Notes: generated by a model not told the origin, from the letters alone. A stretch of 64,000 nucleotides of DNA from Bacillota bacterium LX-D (GCA_031628995.1 JAVLUO010000004.1:82031-146030); one strand, 5' to 3'. Positions 1-10,985 are shown, counted from the stretch's first letter. Numbers and translations are program-made.

Positions 1-71
1 TGCCTCAGGAACGGTAGCGAATGGTGGATGTAGAAACTAAACCAACTATCAAGATAGGGAGGAAAGAGTAA
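1..71 (+). other. Left window edge, no complete gene
   Basis: An open frame entering from the left edge ends at a stop at 31-33. A 16-codon frame (21-71) runs into the next gene, but too little is visible to name either. A ribosome-binding site (GGGAGG around 57-62) serves the gene at 72. The left boundary of the integrated element is not inside the window. Confidence 0.3.
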
Positions 72-248
72 ATGGAGAAAACGACCATGAGTGTGCAGGA
101 ACTGTCGGCACAGATGGGCATTAGCCTGCCGAAGGCTTACGAACTTGTAAAAACGCCGGGATTTCCAGTCATACGAGTTGGTACGAGAATATTGATTCCA
201 GTTGAAGCCTTTAAGAAATGGCTGGTCATAAACTCGGCGCACAAATAA
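72..248 (+). CDS. Small helix-turn-helix / excisionase-like protein
   Basis: A 58-residue protein. The layout is that of MerR/excisionase-type DNA-binding proteins: an N-terminal helix-turn-helix around residues 7-30 (SVQELSAQMGISLPKAYEL), then a short wing with the typical RVGTRILIP pattern and a closing VEAFKKWL helix. Such proteins accompany integrases on transposons and integrative elements, where they bind element ends or control excision. It has a good ribosome-binding site (GGGAGGAAAG) and lies directly upstream of the primase gene in a GC-richer element that also has a serine recombinase. Family assignment is by pattern only. A small regulator of the element's replication gene is the alternative. 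Confidence 0.65.
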   Translation: MEKTTMSVQELSAQMGISLPKAYELVKTPGFPVIRVGTRILIPVEAFKKWLVINSAHK

Positions 249-276
249 TGGCAGCACAAAATGCAGCGGAGAGGAG

Positions 277-2583
277 GTGGACGAGACGGCAAACGCAATG
301 CAGGAACTGATGGATATGAAGATATGGATGCTATGGCGATGGAGAACAGATCAAAAAGGCAAGCCGACGAAGAAACCTTTTGCCGCCCGAGGCGGTGCAA
401 CCGGAACTGATGATAAATGGTCTCATACATGGGTCACATACAATGAGGCAGTAAAAGCAAAGGAGCATAATCCTGTTGCCGCCGGTGTCGGTTTCAAGAT
501 ACCGAAAGGCTATTACTTCATAGACATCGACCATAAAGCGCTTACAGATCCGCTTGTTCAGACGATTTTAGCAAGGCATGACTCTTATGCAGAATACTCG
601 GTCAGCGGCACAGGCATACATCAATATGGCAAATGTGACTTTACACAAATCCCTACCTACATTGATAAAAACGGGAATTTAAAACTCGATCGGCAGTTCT
701 ATACGAAGAATCCCCATAACAATTTGGAACTGTATATCGGCGGCATTACAAACCGCTTTGCCGCCTTTACCGGCAATATCATTAATGATAAGCCTCTGCG
801 CGAATGTACCGCAGCAGTTCTTACGACGCTTGATAAAAATATGCGGCGCAAAGAAAAAGCCAAGTACAGTGCCAAGCGTGACGGTGATCGCGCCGTTTTT
901 GATATCGTCTGCAACTTACGCAAGCAGAAAAATGGAGAGAAATTCAAGAAGCTGTATGACGATGGAGATATCTCCGGATATGGCTCTCACTCCGAAGCTG
1001 ATGCGGCACTGTGCGCCATGATTGCCTTTCGAACCGGGCCAGATCCTGCGGCTATTGATGAAATCTTCCGCAGTTCTGCCCTCTATCGGGAAAAATGGGA
1101 GCGTGAAGATTACAGAGAAGCCACCATCAATGCCGGTATCGATGCCTGTCATGGCATTTTCCATAAATCCAGGATGGAGCATCCGAACTTCATCAAATTT
1201 CATGAACAGACCGGTGAATCTTATGTCAGCGTTCCGCTCCTTGCAAAGTACGTACGTGAGCACCTCCGCTATGTGCTTGTAAGGGATAACGGAAAGCAGG
1301 GCCTTTTGAAATATGTCTACGAAAACGGCTGTTATCGGCTCTATGCCGACAATATGCTGATGGGTATTATCAAGCAGTACATCGCGGATTATGACGAGGA
1401 ACTTGTGAGAATGGGCATCGTCAGCGAAACTTTACAGCATATCACCACTGACCTTAATTATGTTAGCCAGGATGAATTGAACGCCGATGAGGATTTTATC
1501 AACTTCAGAAATGGCCTGCTCCGTATCACTGCAGATAACGCCATTCTTGTACCACACTCCCCGGATATCCTCTCCACCATTCAGATTCCGTGCAACTGGG
1601 CGGGAAGGGAAACACCTACGCCGGTCTTCGACAGGTATATGCACACCCTCACAGACGGAGACAAGGCCATAGAACATCTACTCCTTGAGTTTATCGGAGT
1701 ATGCATCTCCAACATCAAGGGATGGCGAATGAAAAAAGCGCTTTTCCTTGTCGGCGATGGCGACACCGGCAAATCTCAGCTAAAGAGCCTTGTAGAGCGG
1801 TTGCTCGGCAAGGGTAACTTCATAGGAATCGACCTCAAGGAGATTGAAGCGCGTTTCGGCACCGGCGCGATATATGGCACACGCCTTGCCGGTAGCTCGG
1901 ATATGAGTTTCCTATCCGTAGATGAGTTGAAAACATTTAAGAAAATTACCGGCGGCGACAGCCTATATGCCGAGTTCAAAGGACAGCAGGCCTTTGAGTT
2001 CACCTACAACGGGCTGCTCTGGTTTTGCATGAACAGACTTCCCAAGTTTGGCGGCGATGACGGCAAATGGGTCTATGACCGCATTATGGTGGTGCGTTGT
2101 CCTAATGTCATTCCAAAGGACAAGCAGGACAAAACACTCCTTGACAAAATGTATGCCGAGCGTGATGGCATCGTCTACAAGGCTGTTAAGGCGCTGCAGA
2201 CGGTTATTGCAAACGGGTACATCTTTTCCGAGCCGGACAGTGTAAGCCTTGCAAGAGAGCAATATATGTCAGAGAACAATACTGTGATCTCATTCTATGA
2301 GGAATGTATGTGCAAACGGTCAGGTGGCAAGTTTAATGATTCCGCTACAACGAGCCGCATCTACGATGTTTACAGGGCATGGTGCTATGACAACAATAAC
2401 GGCTTTGCCAAGACAGCCAAAGAGTTCAGAGAAACATTGGCATTCCATCTCGGCTGCACCTTTAAGGAGATGACCGTTCATACCAATAAAGGCACCTATT
2501 ATAAAAACCTCACTCTCACTATTGAGGCAAAGGAGCAGTACAAGAAGGCTTATGGCTATGACAGTACGGATTTTCTTGCTTAA
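277..2583 (+). CDS. Phage/plasmid-type primase-helicase (D5/P4-like, SF3 helicase)
   Basis: About 768 residues. The N-terminal third looks like the primase-type region of mobile-element replication proteins (residues ~10-130, with an FIDIDHKAL motif typical of VirE/primase-like proteins). The C-terminal half is a superfamily 3 helicase with Walker A GDGDTGKS at residues 493-500 and a later NRLPKFGGDDGKWVYDR segment of the kind that follows the helicase core. The likely role is origin melting and primer synthesis for the element's own DNA. The start is uncertain: GTG at 277 overlaps the GGAGG sequence, and ATG at 298 is a reasonable alternative. A repeat field resembling an iteron origin follows immediately. 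GC content is visibly higher than in the chromosome to the right, as expected for acquired DNA. Confidence 0.85.
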   Translation: MDETANAMQELMDMKIWMLWRWRTDQKGKPTKKPFAARGGATGTDDKWSHTWVTYNEAVKAKEHNPVAAGVGFKIPKGYYFIDIDHKALTDPLVQTILARHDSYAEYSVSGTGIHQYGKCDFTQIPTYIDKNGNLKLDRQFYTKNPHNNLELYIGGITNRFAAFTGNIINDKPLRECTAAVLTTLDKNMRRKEKAKYSAKRDGDRAVFDIVCNLRKQKNGEKFKKLYDDGDISGYGSHSEADAALCAMIAFRTGPDPAAIDEIFRSSALYREKWEREDYREATINAGIDACHGIFHKSRMEHPNFIKFHEQTGESYVSVPLLAKYVREHLRYVLVRDNGKQGLLKYVYENGCYRLYADNMLMGIIKQYIADYDEELVRMGIVSETLQHITTDLNYVSQDELNADEDFINFRNGLLRITADNAILVPHSPDILSTIQIPCNWAGRETPTPVFDRYMHTLTDGDKAIEHLLLEFIGVCISNIKGWRMKKALFLVGDGDTGKSQLKSLVERLLGKGNFIGIDLKEIEARFGTGAIYGTRLAGSSDMSFLSVDELKTFKKITGGDSLYAEFKGQQAFEFTYNGLLWFCMNRLPKFGGDDGKWVYDRIMVVRCPNVIPKDKQDKTLLDKMYAERDGIVYKAVKALQTVIANGYIFSEPDSVSLAREQYMSENNTVISFYEECMCKRSGGKFNDSATTSRIYDVYRAWCYDNNNGFAKTAKEFRETLAFHLGCTFKEMTVHTNKGTYYKNLTLTIEAKEQYKKAYGYDSTDFLA

Positions 2584-2585
2584 AA

Positions 2586-2880
2586 GTGACAGAAGTGACA
2601 GTCGAGTGACAGTTCTCACAGGCAACTGTCACCGCGAAAACGCCCATATATCAAGGGTTTCCAGCCACAAGTGACAGAAGTGATAGTCTTTCAAACTTCT
2701 TAGCGGGAAAAATAAAGTTTGGAATTGTACAGAGAACAAGGAAAAGATTATGAGCAGTGTGAGTATGAAATGAAAAGTTCTGTCACTTTCGTCACTGAAG
2801 CTTTAAAAGCCTTGCCGCAAGCCGCTTTCCAGCGTGACAGTTCATCAAAACTACTGTCACTGAACCGTCACTTCTGTCAC
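2586..2880. repeat. Iteron-like GTGACAG repeat field, candidate replication origin
   Basis: Exact GTGACAG copies lie at 2586-2592, 2595-2601, 2606-2612, 2671-2677 and 2834-2840. Inverted copies (CTGTCAC) lie at 2626-2632, 2780-2786, 2854-2860 and 2874-2880. Degenerate copies lie near 2680, 2791 and 2867. Nine exact heptamers in both orientations within 300 bp cannot be chance. The field fills the non-coding gap behind the primase-helicase gene, where phages and plasmids often place their origin. Origin function is inferred. A weak 64-codon frame (2719-2913) through the repeats is not called. Confidence 0.6.
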
Positions 2881-2922
2881 CGGAAGTATCACTGGAGGGA
2901 GGAACAGCTATAGCGATTCATC

Positions 2923-3006
2923 ATGACGAACACTCAGCAATTAGATCTACAGAAAATATCATCAACCGCATTCAAACATCTTAATTTTGAGGAGGGAAAA
3001 ACATGA
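2923..3006 (+). CDS. Possible 27-residue peptide
   Basis: A 27-codon frame whose stop overlaps the start of the next gene (ATGA). A GGAGGGAGGA sequence lies about 20 bases upstream, which is further than ideal. Translational coupling to the next gene is possible. There is no similarity to any family I recognise, so it may be only a spacer. Confidence 0.2.
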   Translation: MTNTQQLDLQKISSTAFKHLNFEEGKT

Positions 3007-3308
3007 ATTATCCGCTTATGAAAATGAACAAGGAAGGCACTCTGCTGCGGCCGCAGCACACTTATTATTCCGATGAGTATGCCCATGCCATGTGCGACCT
3101 GCATCTTTCCAATGTTGTCATCGAAGACGATAAAGGAAAGTTAAAAATGCGATACCGCCTCCATGCAAAGCATCCTCATACCATTGAAGGGGCTATGGCA
3201 TATAACATTCTGTGTCCGAAATGCCACCACCACTTGAAACAGGTAGGAAGATCGCTCAGCTACCATGACCTCGGTCTCTATGCCTGTCCATTCTGCGATA
3301 AGATTTAA
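3003..3308 (+). CDS. Small zinc-ribbon protein of the integrated element
   Basis: A 101-residue protein with a convincing ribosome-binding site (GAGGAGGG, 2989-2996). The C-terminal part carries CPKC (Cys71, Cys74) and CPFC (Cys95, Cys98), a four-cysteine zinc ribbon. The N-terminal 60 residues show no motif I recognise. It sits between the origin-like repeats and the capsid gene and appears co-transcribed with the latter (13-base gap). A DNA- or RNA-binding accessory role is plausible but not shown. Confidence 0.6.
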   Translation: MNYPLMKMNKEGTLLRPQHTYYSDEYAHAMCDLHLSNVVIEDDKGKLKMRYRLHAKHPHTIEGAMAYNILCPKCHHHLKQVGRSLSYHDLGLYACPFCDKI

Positions 3309-3321
3309 GGAGGGGAACGCC

Positions 3322-4269
3322 ATGAATTATACTGAAGTCAGAGTATATACCGGTCAGCCGGAATACAGCAGGCACTTCTGGAATGCCATGCGCGGCCAGG
3401 AAAACGATTATTCCGGACTTTCCGAAGGCCGCAGCAGCGAGACGGGCACTTATGTCATGCCAAACGCCACAAATAACAAATATGAAGCAGCCATCATAAA
3501 CGAGAGCCTGTTCCGTAAAATCGGCACAACCTTTAACGTATATGAAGGTAGTTATCACATTCTTGCAAAGGAATACGATGACCTTGCGCAGTTTGTGCCG
3601 GAAGGCGGCGCTATCCCAGTTTTTGACGGAATAAACGATTTCACTCCGTATACCGTTGAAAGCCATAAGCTCGCTGCTCTTGTAAAAATGAATTCGGACT
3701 TTGTCCGCGATGCCGCATTCGACATTGAAAGCTACCTTGTAAAGCGCCTTGCCAGGAACTTTGCCAAAGCTGAGGACAACGCCTTTATTAACGGTACCGG
3801 CGTACAGATGCCGACAGGTATCTTAAACGGTGAAAACGGCGCTGAGGTTGCCTATGCCGTTGATGAAATCACCTATGATGATATAATCCGCCTGTACTTC
3901 TCTGTGAAGCCGGAATACCGCAAAAATGCCGTATGGCTCATGAACGATAAGACAGCCCTTGCCCTTCGCACAATGAAGGATGAAGCCGGAAACTACCTTT
4001 GGCGCGACAGCGATGATACCATCCTCGGTAAAAAGGTATTTATATCAGAGTTTATGCCGGATATGGAGTCTGATTCAAAGCCTATAGCCTTCGGTGATTT
4101 TAGCTACTACTGGATCATCTGCAGAAGCCCTGTCAGCGTGAGGGCACTATCAGAGAAGTTTGCCCTGCTCGACCAGATGGGTTACCTTGCCTTTGAATTT
4201 GTTGACGGAAAACTTATCCGCCCGGAGGCAGTGAAGGTAATTCAGATGAATACCGAGACCAACAGTTAA
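3322..4269 (+). CDS. HK97-fold phage major capsid protein
   Basis: A 315-residue protein read as the major head protein of an HK97-type capsid. The pattern is that of the family: a SSETGTYVMP entry strand, an E-loop/spine region with SLFRKIGT, the FVPEGGAIPVFD and SDFVRDAAFD segments, and the AEDNAFINGTG...PTGIL signature of the A/P domain boundary. It begins without a long delta/scaffold domain. The ATG at 3322 is chosen because AAGGAGGGG lies just upstream; an earlier in-frame ATG (3265) lies inside the preceding gene. No terminase, portal, protease or tail gene is in the visible element. It is therefore either a prophage remnant or a capsid carried by a satellite-like island. An encapsulin is less likely because it stands beside a primase-helicase and recombinase. 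Confidence 0.85.
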   Translation: MNYTEVRVYTGQPEYSRHFWNAMRGQENDYSGLSEGRSSETGTYVMPNATNNKYEAAIINESLFRKIGTTFNVYEGSYHILAKEYDDLAQFVPEGGAIPVFDGINDFTPYTVESHKLAALVKMNSDFVRDAAFDIESYLVKRLARNFAKAEDNAFINGTGVQMPTGILNGENGAEVAYAVDEITYDDIIRLYFSVKPEYRKNAVWLMNDKTALALRTMKDEAGNYLWRDSDDTILGKKVFISEFMPDMESDSKPIAFGDFSYYWIICRSPVSVRALSEKFALLDQMGYLAFEFVDGKLIRPEAVKVIQMNTETNS

Positions 4270-4280
4270 AACATACGAGA

Positions 4281-4316
4281 AAAGGCACAGTGGAATATCC
4301 TGCTGTGCCTTTTCTC
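4281..4316 (+). terminator. Intrinsic terminator after the capsid gene
   Basis: A 10-bp perfect stem (AAAGGCACAG / CTGTGCCTTT) is followed by a T-rich run. It ends the primase-capsid transcription unit. Confidence 0.8.
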
Positions 4317-4509
4317 TAAAGAATAAACTTTCCCAAGATGAAATACACACCAAATTTATTTCAATTATATGAATTTTATCCCGGTTGTTCCTTTAATACC
4401 CCGTTTGAATTTGCGTTTTTTCCTACGAAGCCCCACGCCCGTTGCACGATCGAAAGGGTGTAAGGATTAATTACCCCCTACCCCCAAGGTCAGAAAGGAG
4501 GAGTGCCTT

Positions 4510-6418
<1,909 letters not shown>

Positions 6419-6506
6419 CCGGTAAATACATACCAAACTATGCCGATATTTTCCGGGATTGAAAATCCCTAAGACGCACCCTCAAAGGGCTGGTTTTTTT
6501 TATTAG

Positions 6507-6791
6507 TTTGCCCGGCATGTTTGCTGAGCCGATGGGCTGAAAGAAGCCCTATCGCCTAACCGGCAGGAAGATAACTCGTGAGCAAGGGCGTTACTGGTAA
6601 CTGTGGGTCTGAAGGAAGCCGAAGGGGGGAACTTAGAACATAGCGCAAGCAAACCGAGGTTGGCTAGTCAGGCGGGTAACCTTGCAAAAAATGGGAAAGC
6701 CCAAAAGCCGGATAACCTGATTAGTTTGGACGTACGGTTCTGTGAGAAGGATAAAGCCGAAGCAAATTACTTCGGCTTTACTTTACTCGAT
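6507..6791 (+). mobile_element. Group II intron remnant, family A copy 1 (internally deleted)
   Basis: The first 230 bases match the 5' parts of copies at 34255 and 61141 almost base for base. The sequence then jumps to the 3' half of a domain V (GTACGGTTCTGTGAGAAGG), followed by a domain VI-like hairpin (AAAGCCGAAG / CTTCGGCTTT) and a 3' end in TACTCGAT. The reverse transcriptase and most of domains I-IV are missing, so it cannot move by itself. Its 3' end overlaps the last codons of the minus-strand gene at 6767. A small reading frame across it (6603-6797) is not a gene. Confidence 0.75.
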
Positions 6792-8380
6792 TGGTAAGCT
6801 GTAAGTGCTTTCTCGGCTTCGGTGCGATAATTTCCATTTGGGTAATTGTTCAAGTAATTTTTAAGCGAATCTAATACTTGTTTATGCTGCATTTCTTCTG
6901 ACATTAGCACATCAATTTCCTGTCCGTAAGATTCCAAATGACTATAACACAAGGCAATTGAAAAAATGACTTTTTCTTTTAAATCCGGTGGAAGTTCTTT
7001 ATCCTTTAATTCTAAAAATTTCTGTAACGCTTGATAATAATTATTCTGTTCCTTAATTGAATTTTGAAGTTCAGTTTGAACTGGAGGCTGATTTCTGATT
7101 TCGTTAATATGTCCTAACCAATTATAGATAATGCGCTGTCCCTGCCAAAAATGATTGTAGAAAATCAAATTATCATGGTAAATTAGCGCAGCAATTTTAT
7201 ATTGCAAAGGAGCTGAAAGTTCAGTGTTATCAAGCTGTTGGGCATAAGCTGAAAGCTCTGTTAACTTGGCTTGCTGCTCTTTTACCTTGGACCAAAAAGC
7301 CCACTTATCAGTTTTATCATTTTGAGATTTGTCGAACGTAAAATTATAAACTGGTTTCTCCTCATACTCCTGAGCAAATTTTTGAAGTTTAGCAATACCA
7401 ACCTGGTATTTACCTGAGCGAATAAGTTTCAAAGCAAGTGTGTATTTGGCTGCAGGTTCAACTTCCGGACAAATTTTTTGTGAGGTAAGAGCATCGTTAA
7501 GTTGATCCGCATCCATTTTAACATCTAATACATAAATTAAGCGGCCTTTGGCATCATTTTGGATTGCTCCATTAGGAGCTTTAACTGCTTGATAATACCA
7601 ATTAAGTGCTTGAGAATAGTATCCGGAAATTTCGTAACAGCGTCCTAAACGGTAAGCGGCACTATCAGATGCTATATGACCGGGATATTTCTTAATCCAC
7701 TTAAGCCATTCCTCAATTTCTAGAGAAGGGTTGTATTGATTGTCTCCATATTGTCTTTCAGTTTTTTTATCAATATCGAAGAAAGGAGTGCCGCTAATTT
7801 CCTCGTAGGCTTTAATTCCCTTGGCAAAATCGGAATTTGGGTATTGTTTACAAATTTGTTTGGAAATATACCAAGGTATTTGCACAAATTGCCCATCGGG
7901 ATAAGCCGCTAGCTTATTTGTTTCTATGTTTTGGACTAAAAATGACAATGCATTTTGCTCTTTGGCTTCGACTAAGGCAACTAAAGACTCCTGAGCTAAA
8001 AGAGGAGCAGCATACTTGGCATTTTGCCAAAGAAACCAGGATATGTAATTTTTTTGACCTTCGTGCAAAAGCAGATTCTGTTTTAATTGTTGAAGTAAAA
8101 CCCGCTGCAAATGATAATCATTAGTTTTGTCAAATAATTGAATTAAAAGAGAGCTATTTTGTTTAATTGATAAAGAAAACAATGCTTCTATAATTTCCTC
8201 ATCTGAAGCATGATTTTCTAAATTAGAGCAAAGTTTAGTTAGGTTAATTTCTTTATTGGTAATGGACTGCTTATATTTGCTTCCGGTTGCTCCGGCAGAT
8301 TGAAGACGAATATTAAATAACGGAATAACTAAGGCTAAGATTAGGAGGCTAATTAGGGCTGTAAAAGGAACTTTTTTCAC
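6767..8380 (-). CDS. Exported or membrane-anchored helical-repeat (TPR-like) protein
   Basis: A 537-residue protein. An N-terminal hydrophobic segment (residues ~5-25) is a signal peptide or membrane anchor. The rest is rich in Leu/Tyr/Gln helices with TPR-like pairs, for example YNPSLEIEEWLKWIKKYPGH, the AYRLGRCYEISGYYSQALNWYYQA unit and a final NYLNNYPNGNYRTEAEKAL unit. I do not recognise a specific function; an extracytoplasmic scaffold is likely. Translation starts at GTG 8380 behind an AAGGTTGG site. The last ~7 residues are encoded by the adjoining intron remnant, so the original C-terminus may have been altered by that insertion. It is divergent from splB. Confidence 0.6.
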   Translation of the reverse strand: MKKVPFTALISLLILALVIPLFNIRLQSAGATGSKYKQSITNKEINLTKLCSNLENHASDEEIIEALFSLSIKQNSSLLIQLFDKTNDYHLQRVLLQQLKQNLLLHEGQKNYISWFLWQNAKYAAPLLAQESLVALVEAKEQNALSFLVQNIETNKLAAYPDGQFVQIPWYISKQICKQYPNSDFAKGIKAYEEISGTPFFDIDKKTERQYGDNQYNPSLEIEEWLKWIKKYPGHIASDSAAYRLGRCYEISGYYSQALNWYYQAVKAPNGAIQNDAKGRLIYVLDVKMDADQLNDALTSQKICPEVEPAAKYTLALKLIRSGKYQVGIAKLQKFAQEYEEKPVYNFTFDKSQNDKTDKWAFWSKVKEQQAKLTELSAYAQQLDNTELSAPLQYKIAALIYHDNLIFYNHFWQGQRIIYNWLGHINEIRNQPPVQTELQNSIKEQNNYYQALQKFLELKDKELPPDLKEKVIFSIALCYSHLESYGQEIDVLMSEEMQHKQVLDSLKNYLNNYPNGNYRTEAEKALTAYQSSKVKPK

Positions 8381-8515
8381 TATTGGTCCAACCTTCCCTT
8401 GAGATAATAAGTATTAAATTAGGCATAAAACTGATATTTCCTTCTGAAAGCACTAATATCCAAAAGTTTTTGTTTTTTAAATTCTAATTGAAGCAATATA
8501 AGGAAGTGATTAATT

Positions 8516-9535
8516 ATGCAATTCAAACCAAAAAGAGTATTTTTTGAAGAAAAAGCATTAGACTACGAATTGGGGCAAAATTTATATAATTATTTTAAAA
8601 ATGATCAAGTAGAACTAAAAATAATTAAATCACACAATCGGATCAGTGGTATACCAGGCAAGACTCCTCAACAAAGCTATAATGAAGCAAAAAGAACTTT
8701 AGTTGTAGGTGTCCGGAAGGGAGATAATTTCCAAACCTGTAAGCCGTCTGCTCATTTTCAGCTTCCCTTGGTAACCAGCTGTCCAGGAAAATGTGAATAT
8801 TGTTATTTACAAACAACTTTAGGCAAAAAGCCTTATATTAGGGTCTATGTGAATGTTGAGGAAATATTGCAGCGGGCTGAAGAATATATACAGGAAAGAA
8901 AACCGGAAATTACAATATTTGAAGGTGCAGCCACTTCCGACCCTATTCCAGTAGAATATTTAACAGGTAGTTTAGCACGTACTATTAATTTTTTTGGCCA
9001 ACAGGAACTAGGCCTTTTTAGGTTTGTGACTAAATTTACAGATGTGGACAGTTTACTTAATTTAAAACATCAAGGGAAAACAACTTTTCGCTTTAGCATA
9101 AATAGTTCCTATGTGATCAATAATTTTGAGCATGGGACACCAGCCTTAATTGATCGGCTTGAAGCAGCAGCGAAAGTTGCCCATGCTGGATATCCTTTAG
9201 GATTTATTATTGGTCCTATCTTAGAATATTCTAACTGGGAGGAAGAATATTCTAAAATGCTTAATTCTTTACATAATTATTTAACAGACATACCGAAAAA
9301 GATAACTTTTGAATTAATTACTCATCGATTTACTTCCAGGGCCAAAAATAATATCCTGTCTTTATTTCCGGAATCAAAGCTGCCTCTAAACGAGGAAGAA
9401 AGGCAGCTAAAATATGGACAGTTTGGCTATACTAAATATTTATATCCAAAAGATAAATTAGCTCAGATGCAAGTATTTTTTAATGATCAGTTAAAAAAGT
9501 ATTTTCCACAGGCAGATATCGCTTATTTCGTATAA
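8516..9535 (+). CDS. splB: Spore photoproduct lyase (radical SAM)
   Basis: A 339-residue radical-SAM DNA repair enzyme that reverses the thymine dimer (spore photoproduct) formed in UV-irradiated spores. The SPL-type cluster motif CX3CX2C is at Cys89, Cys93 and Cys96, followed by the family's YLQTTLG and LFRFVTKFTDVDSLL, FRFSIN and GYPLGFIIGPI segments. Length matches Bacillus SplB (~342). The catalytic H-donor cysteine of Bacillus SplB (Cys141, FEAACTSD) aligns here with Ala139 in FEGAATSD; see findings. AAGGAAGTG precedes the ATG. The gene implies that the organism forms endospores. Confidence 0.93.
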   Translation: MQFKPKRVFFEEKALDYELGQNLYNYFKNDQVELKIIKSHNRISGIPGKTPQQSYNEAKRTLVVGVRKGDNFQTCKPSAHFQLPLVTSCPGKCEYCYLQTTLGKKPYIRVYVNVEEILQRAEEYIQERKPEITIFEGAATSDPIPVEYLTGSLARTINFFGQQELGLFRFVTKFTDVDSLLNLKHQGKTTFRFSINSSYVINNFEHGTPALIDRLEAAAKVAHAGYPLGFIIGPILEYSNWEEEYSKMLNSLHNYLTDIPKKITFELITHRFTSRAKNNILSLFPESKLPLNEEERQLKYGQFGYTKYLYPKDKLAQMQVFFNDQLKKYFPQADIAYFV

Positions 9536-9599
9536 AATGCAGGAAAAAAACAGATAAACGACTAATTATTAAAACCAGTATCAGCAAAGGAGGACTTAG

Positions 9600-10532
9600 A
9601 TGGTTTATCTGTTTTTGGCGTTGGGTTGTGGCATATTGTTTGGTTATAAAAATTGGATTAAAGAAGAATGGCAAGCTGTAACTGCAAAAATTTTTAATAT
9701 TGCTTTTTTTGCCTTACTGATTTTTCTCGGGGGTAAAATAACAACTAACTCGGATGTTGTAGCCAATTTAGGCACTATTGGCTTAAAAGCATTGGTTTTT
9801 GCCATACTTTCAGGAGCAGGAGCTGTACTGTTGACTTTCTTCTCCTATGAATTTTATAATTCCATGTTTAGAAAACCTGAAACACAAACCCATAAAGTAT
9901 CTATGGTGGTAATTGGGAATGGAGAAAATAGCCTTAAAATGGCCCTTATCCCTGTGGTGGCTTTATGTGCTGGAGGGATAGGAGGTTACTTTCTTAATAA
10001 TCATCTAGTTTTGAATTATACTGCTTTTGTCATGTTCTTTTTAGATTTTATGTTATTTTCAATTGGTTTAGAAATTGGCAGGGATAGGCAAAACTTTGGA
10101 AGAATCAAGTCAATGGGCTGGTCTGCTTTGCTTATGCCTTTTAGTTCCTTAATAGGAAGTATCCTGGGGGCAATTATTGCTGGTGTTTTATGCAAAATAT
10201 CTTTACCAGTTTATTTAGCTATTGGAGTGGGTTCAGGCTTTTACAGCATAACTGGCCCATTAGTTGCTAGTACTTTTGGTGCAGAAGCGGGAGCCCTGGC
10301 TTTACTAGCCAACTTTTTTCGAGAAATAATGACTCTAACACTTATTCCCTTTATTGCTTTGGCTTTTAAACATAATTCTTTAATAGCGGTTGGTGGTGCT
10401 ACTACAATGGATTCTACACTGCCCGTAATAGTTAATTCTCTTGGGTCAGAATCAGCTTTATTTGCCTTAACCCAGGGAATAGTTCTAACATTTGTTGTCC
10501 CTGTATTAGTTACTTTGATCGTAAGCTTTTAA
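9600..10532 (+). CDS. LysO-family (DUF340) amino acid exporter
   Basis: A 310-residue integral membrane protein with about eight hydrophobic segments. It matches the lysine exporter LysO/DUF340 pattern: an N-terminal half with FLALGCGILFGY and FFALLIFLGGKI, and a C-terminal half with LDFMLFSIGLEIGRD, GVGSGFYSITGPL and FFREIMTLTLIP. In LysO the two halves are one polypeptide, as here. The probable role is efflux of lysine or a related compound, but substrate is not readable from sequence. The ribosome-binding site AAAGGAGG is strong. It ends before the tRNA promoters. Confidence 0.8.
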   Translation: MVYLFLALGCGILFGYKNWIKEEWQAVTAKIFNIAFFALLIFLGGKITTNSDVVANLGTIGLKALVFAILSGAGAVLLTFFSYEFYNSMFRKPETQTHKVSMVVIGNGENSLKMALIPVVALCAGGIGGYFLNNHLVLNYTAFVMFFLDFMLFSIGLEIGRDRQNFGRIKSMGWSALLMPFSSLIGSILGAIIAGVLCKISLPVYLAIGVGSGFYSITGPLVASTFGAEAGALALLANFFREIMTLTLIPFIALAFKHNSLIAVGGATTMDSTLPVIVNSLGSESALFALTQGIVLTFVVPVLVTLIVSF

Positions 10533-10561
10533 TAAAATTTTAAAAATTTGTCGATAAAATG

Positions 10562-10589
10562 TTGACTTTTTTTCATCGGATGATATAAT
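10562..10589 (+). promoter_or_regulatory. Promoter P1 of the tRNA cluster
   Basis: TTGACT and TATAAT separated by 16 bases; a sigma-A type promoter about 120 bases upstream of the first tRNA. Confidence 0.6.
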
Positions 10590-10644
10590 TAATAACGTTC
10601 CCGACGAAAACGACTTGATTGACGAAAATGAGTTAAAAAAGATG

Positions 10645-10673
10645 TTGACAAGTCAAAGGAAACGAGTTATAAT
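10645..10673 (+). promoter_or_regulatory. Promoter P2 of the tRNA cluster
   Basis: Consensus TTGACA, 17-base spacer and TATAAT, starting transcription shortly before tRNA-Val. Two tandem strong promoters are typical of stable RNA operons. Confidence 0.8.
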
Positions 10674-10705
10674 AAATATCGTTCCAGTTTAAAAATAAGA
10701 AGCAA

Positions 10706-10781
<76 letters not shown>

Positions 10782-10784
10782 TAT

Positions 10785-10861
10785 GGCCCCGTAGCTTAGT
10801 GGTTTAAAGCGCCTGCCTGTCACGCAGGAGATCGTCGGTTCAAATCCGATCGGGGTCGCCA
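10785..10861 (+). tRNA. tRNA-Asp (GTC)
   Basis: Acceptor GGCCCCG paired with CGGGGTC, anticodon GTC in CCTGTCACG, T-loop TTCAAAT, encoded CCA. It follows tRNA-Val after three bases. Confidence 0.95.
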
Positions 10862-10864
10862 TGT

Positions 10865-10941
<77 letters not shown>

Positions 10942-10985
10942 ACAAATCAAGAAGTGAGGCTAGGATAAATTCCAGTCTCTGTTCT

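Noticed and set aside
2719..2913. 64-codon frame behind the primase
   Set aside because: It runs through the GTGACAG repeat field, starts at TTG without a ribosome-binding site, and its protein shows repeat-derived residues only.
6603..6797. Protein frames of 64 and 61 codons in the intron remnants (also 61233-61418)
   Set aside because: They exist only because the RNA element is repeated; the reading is intron domain sequence.
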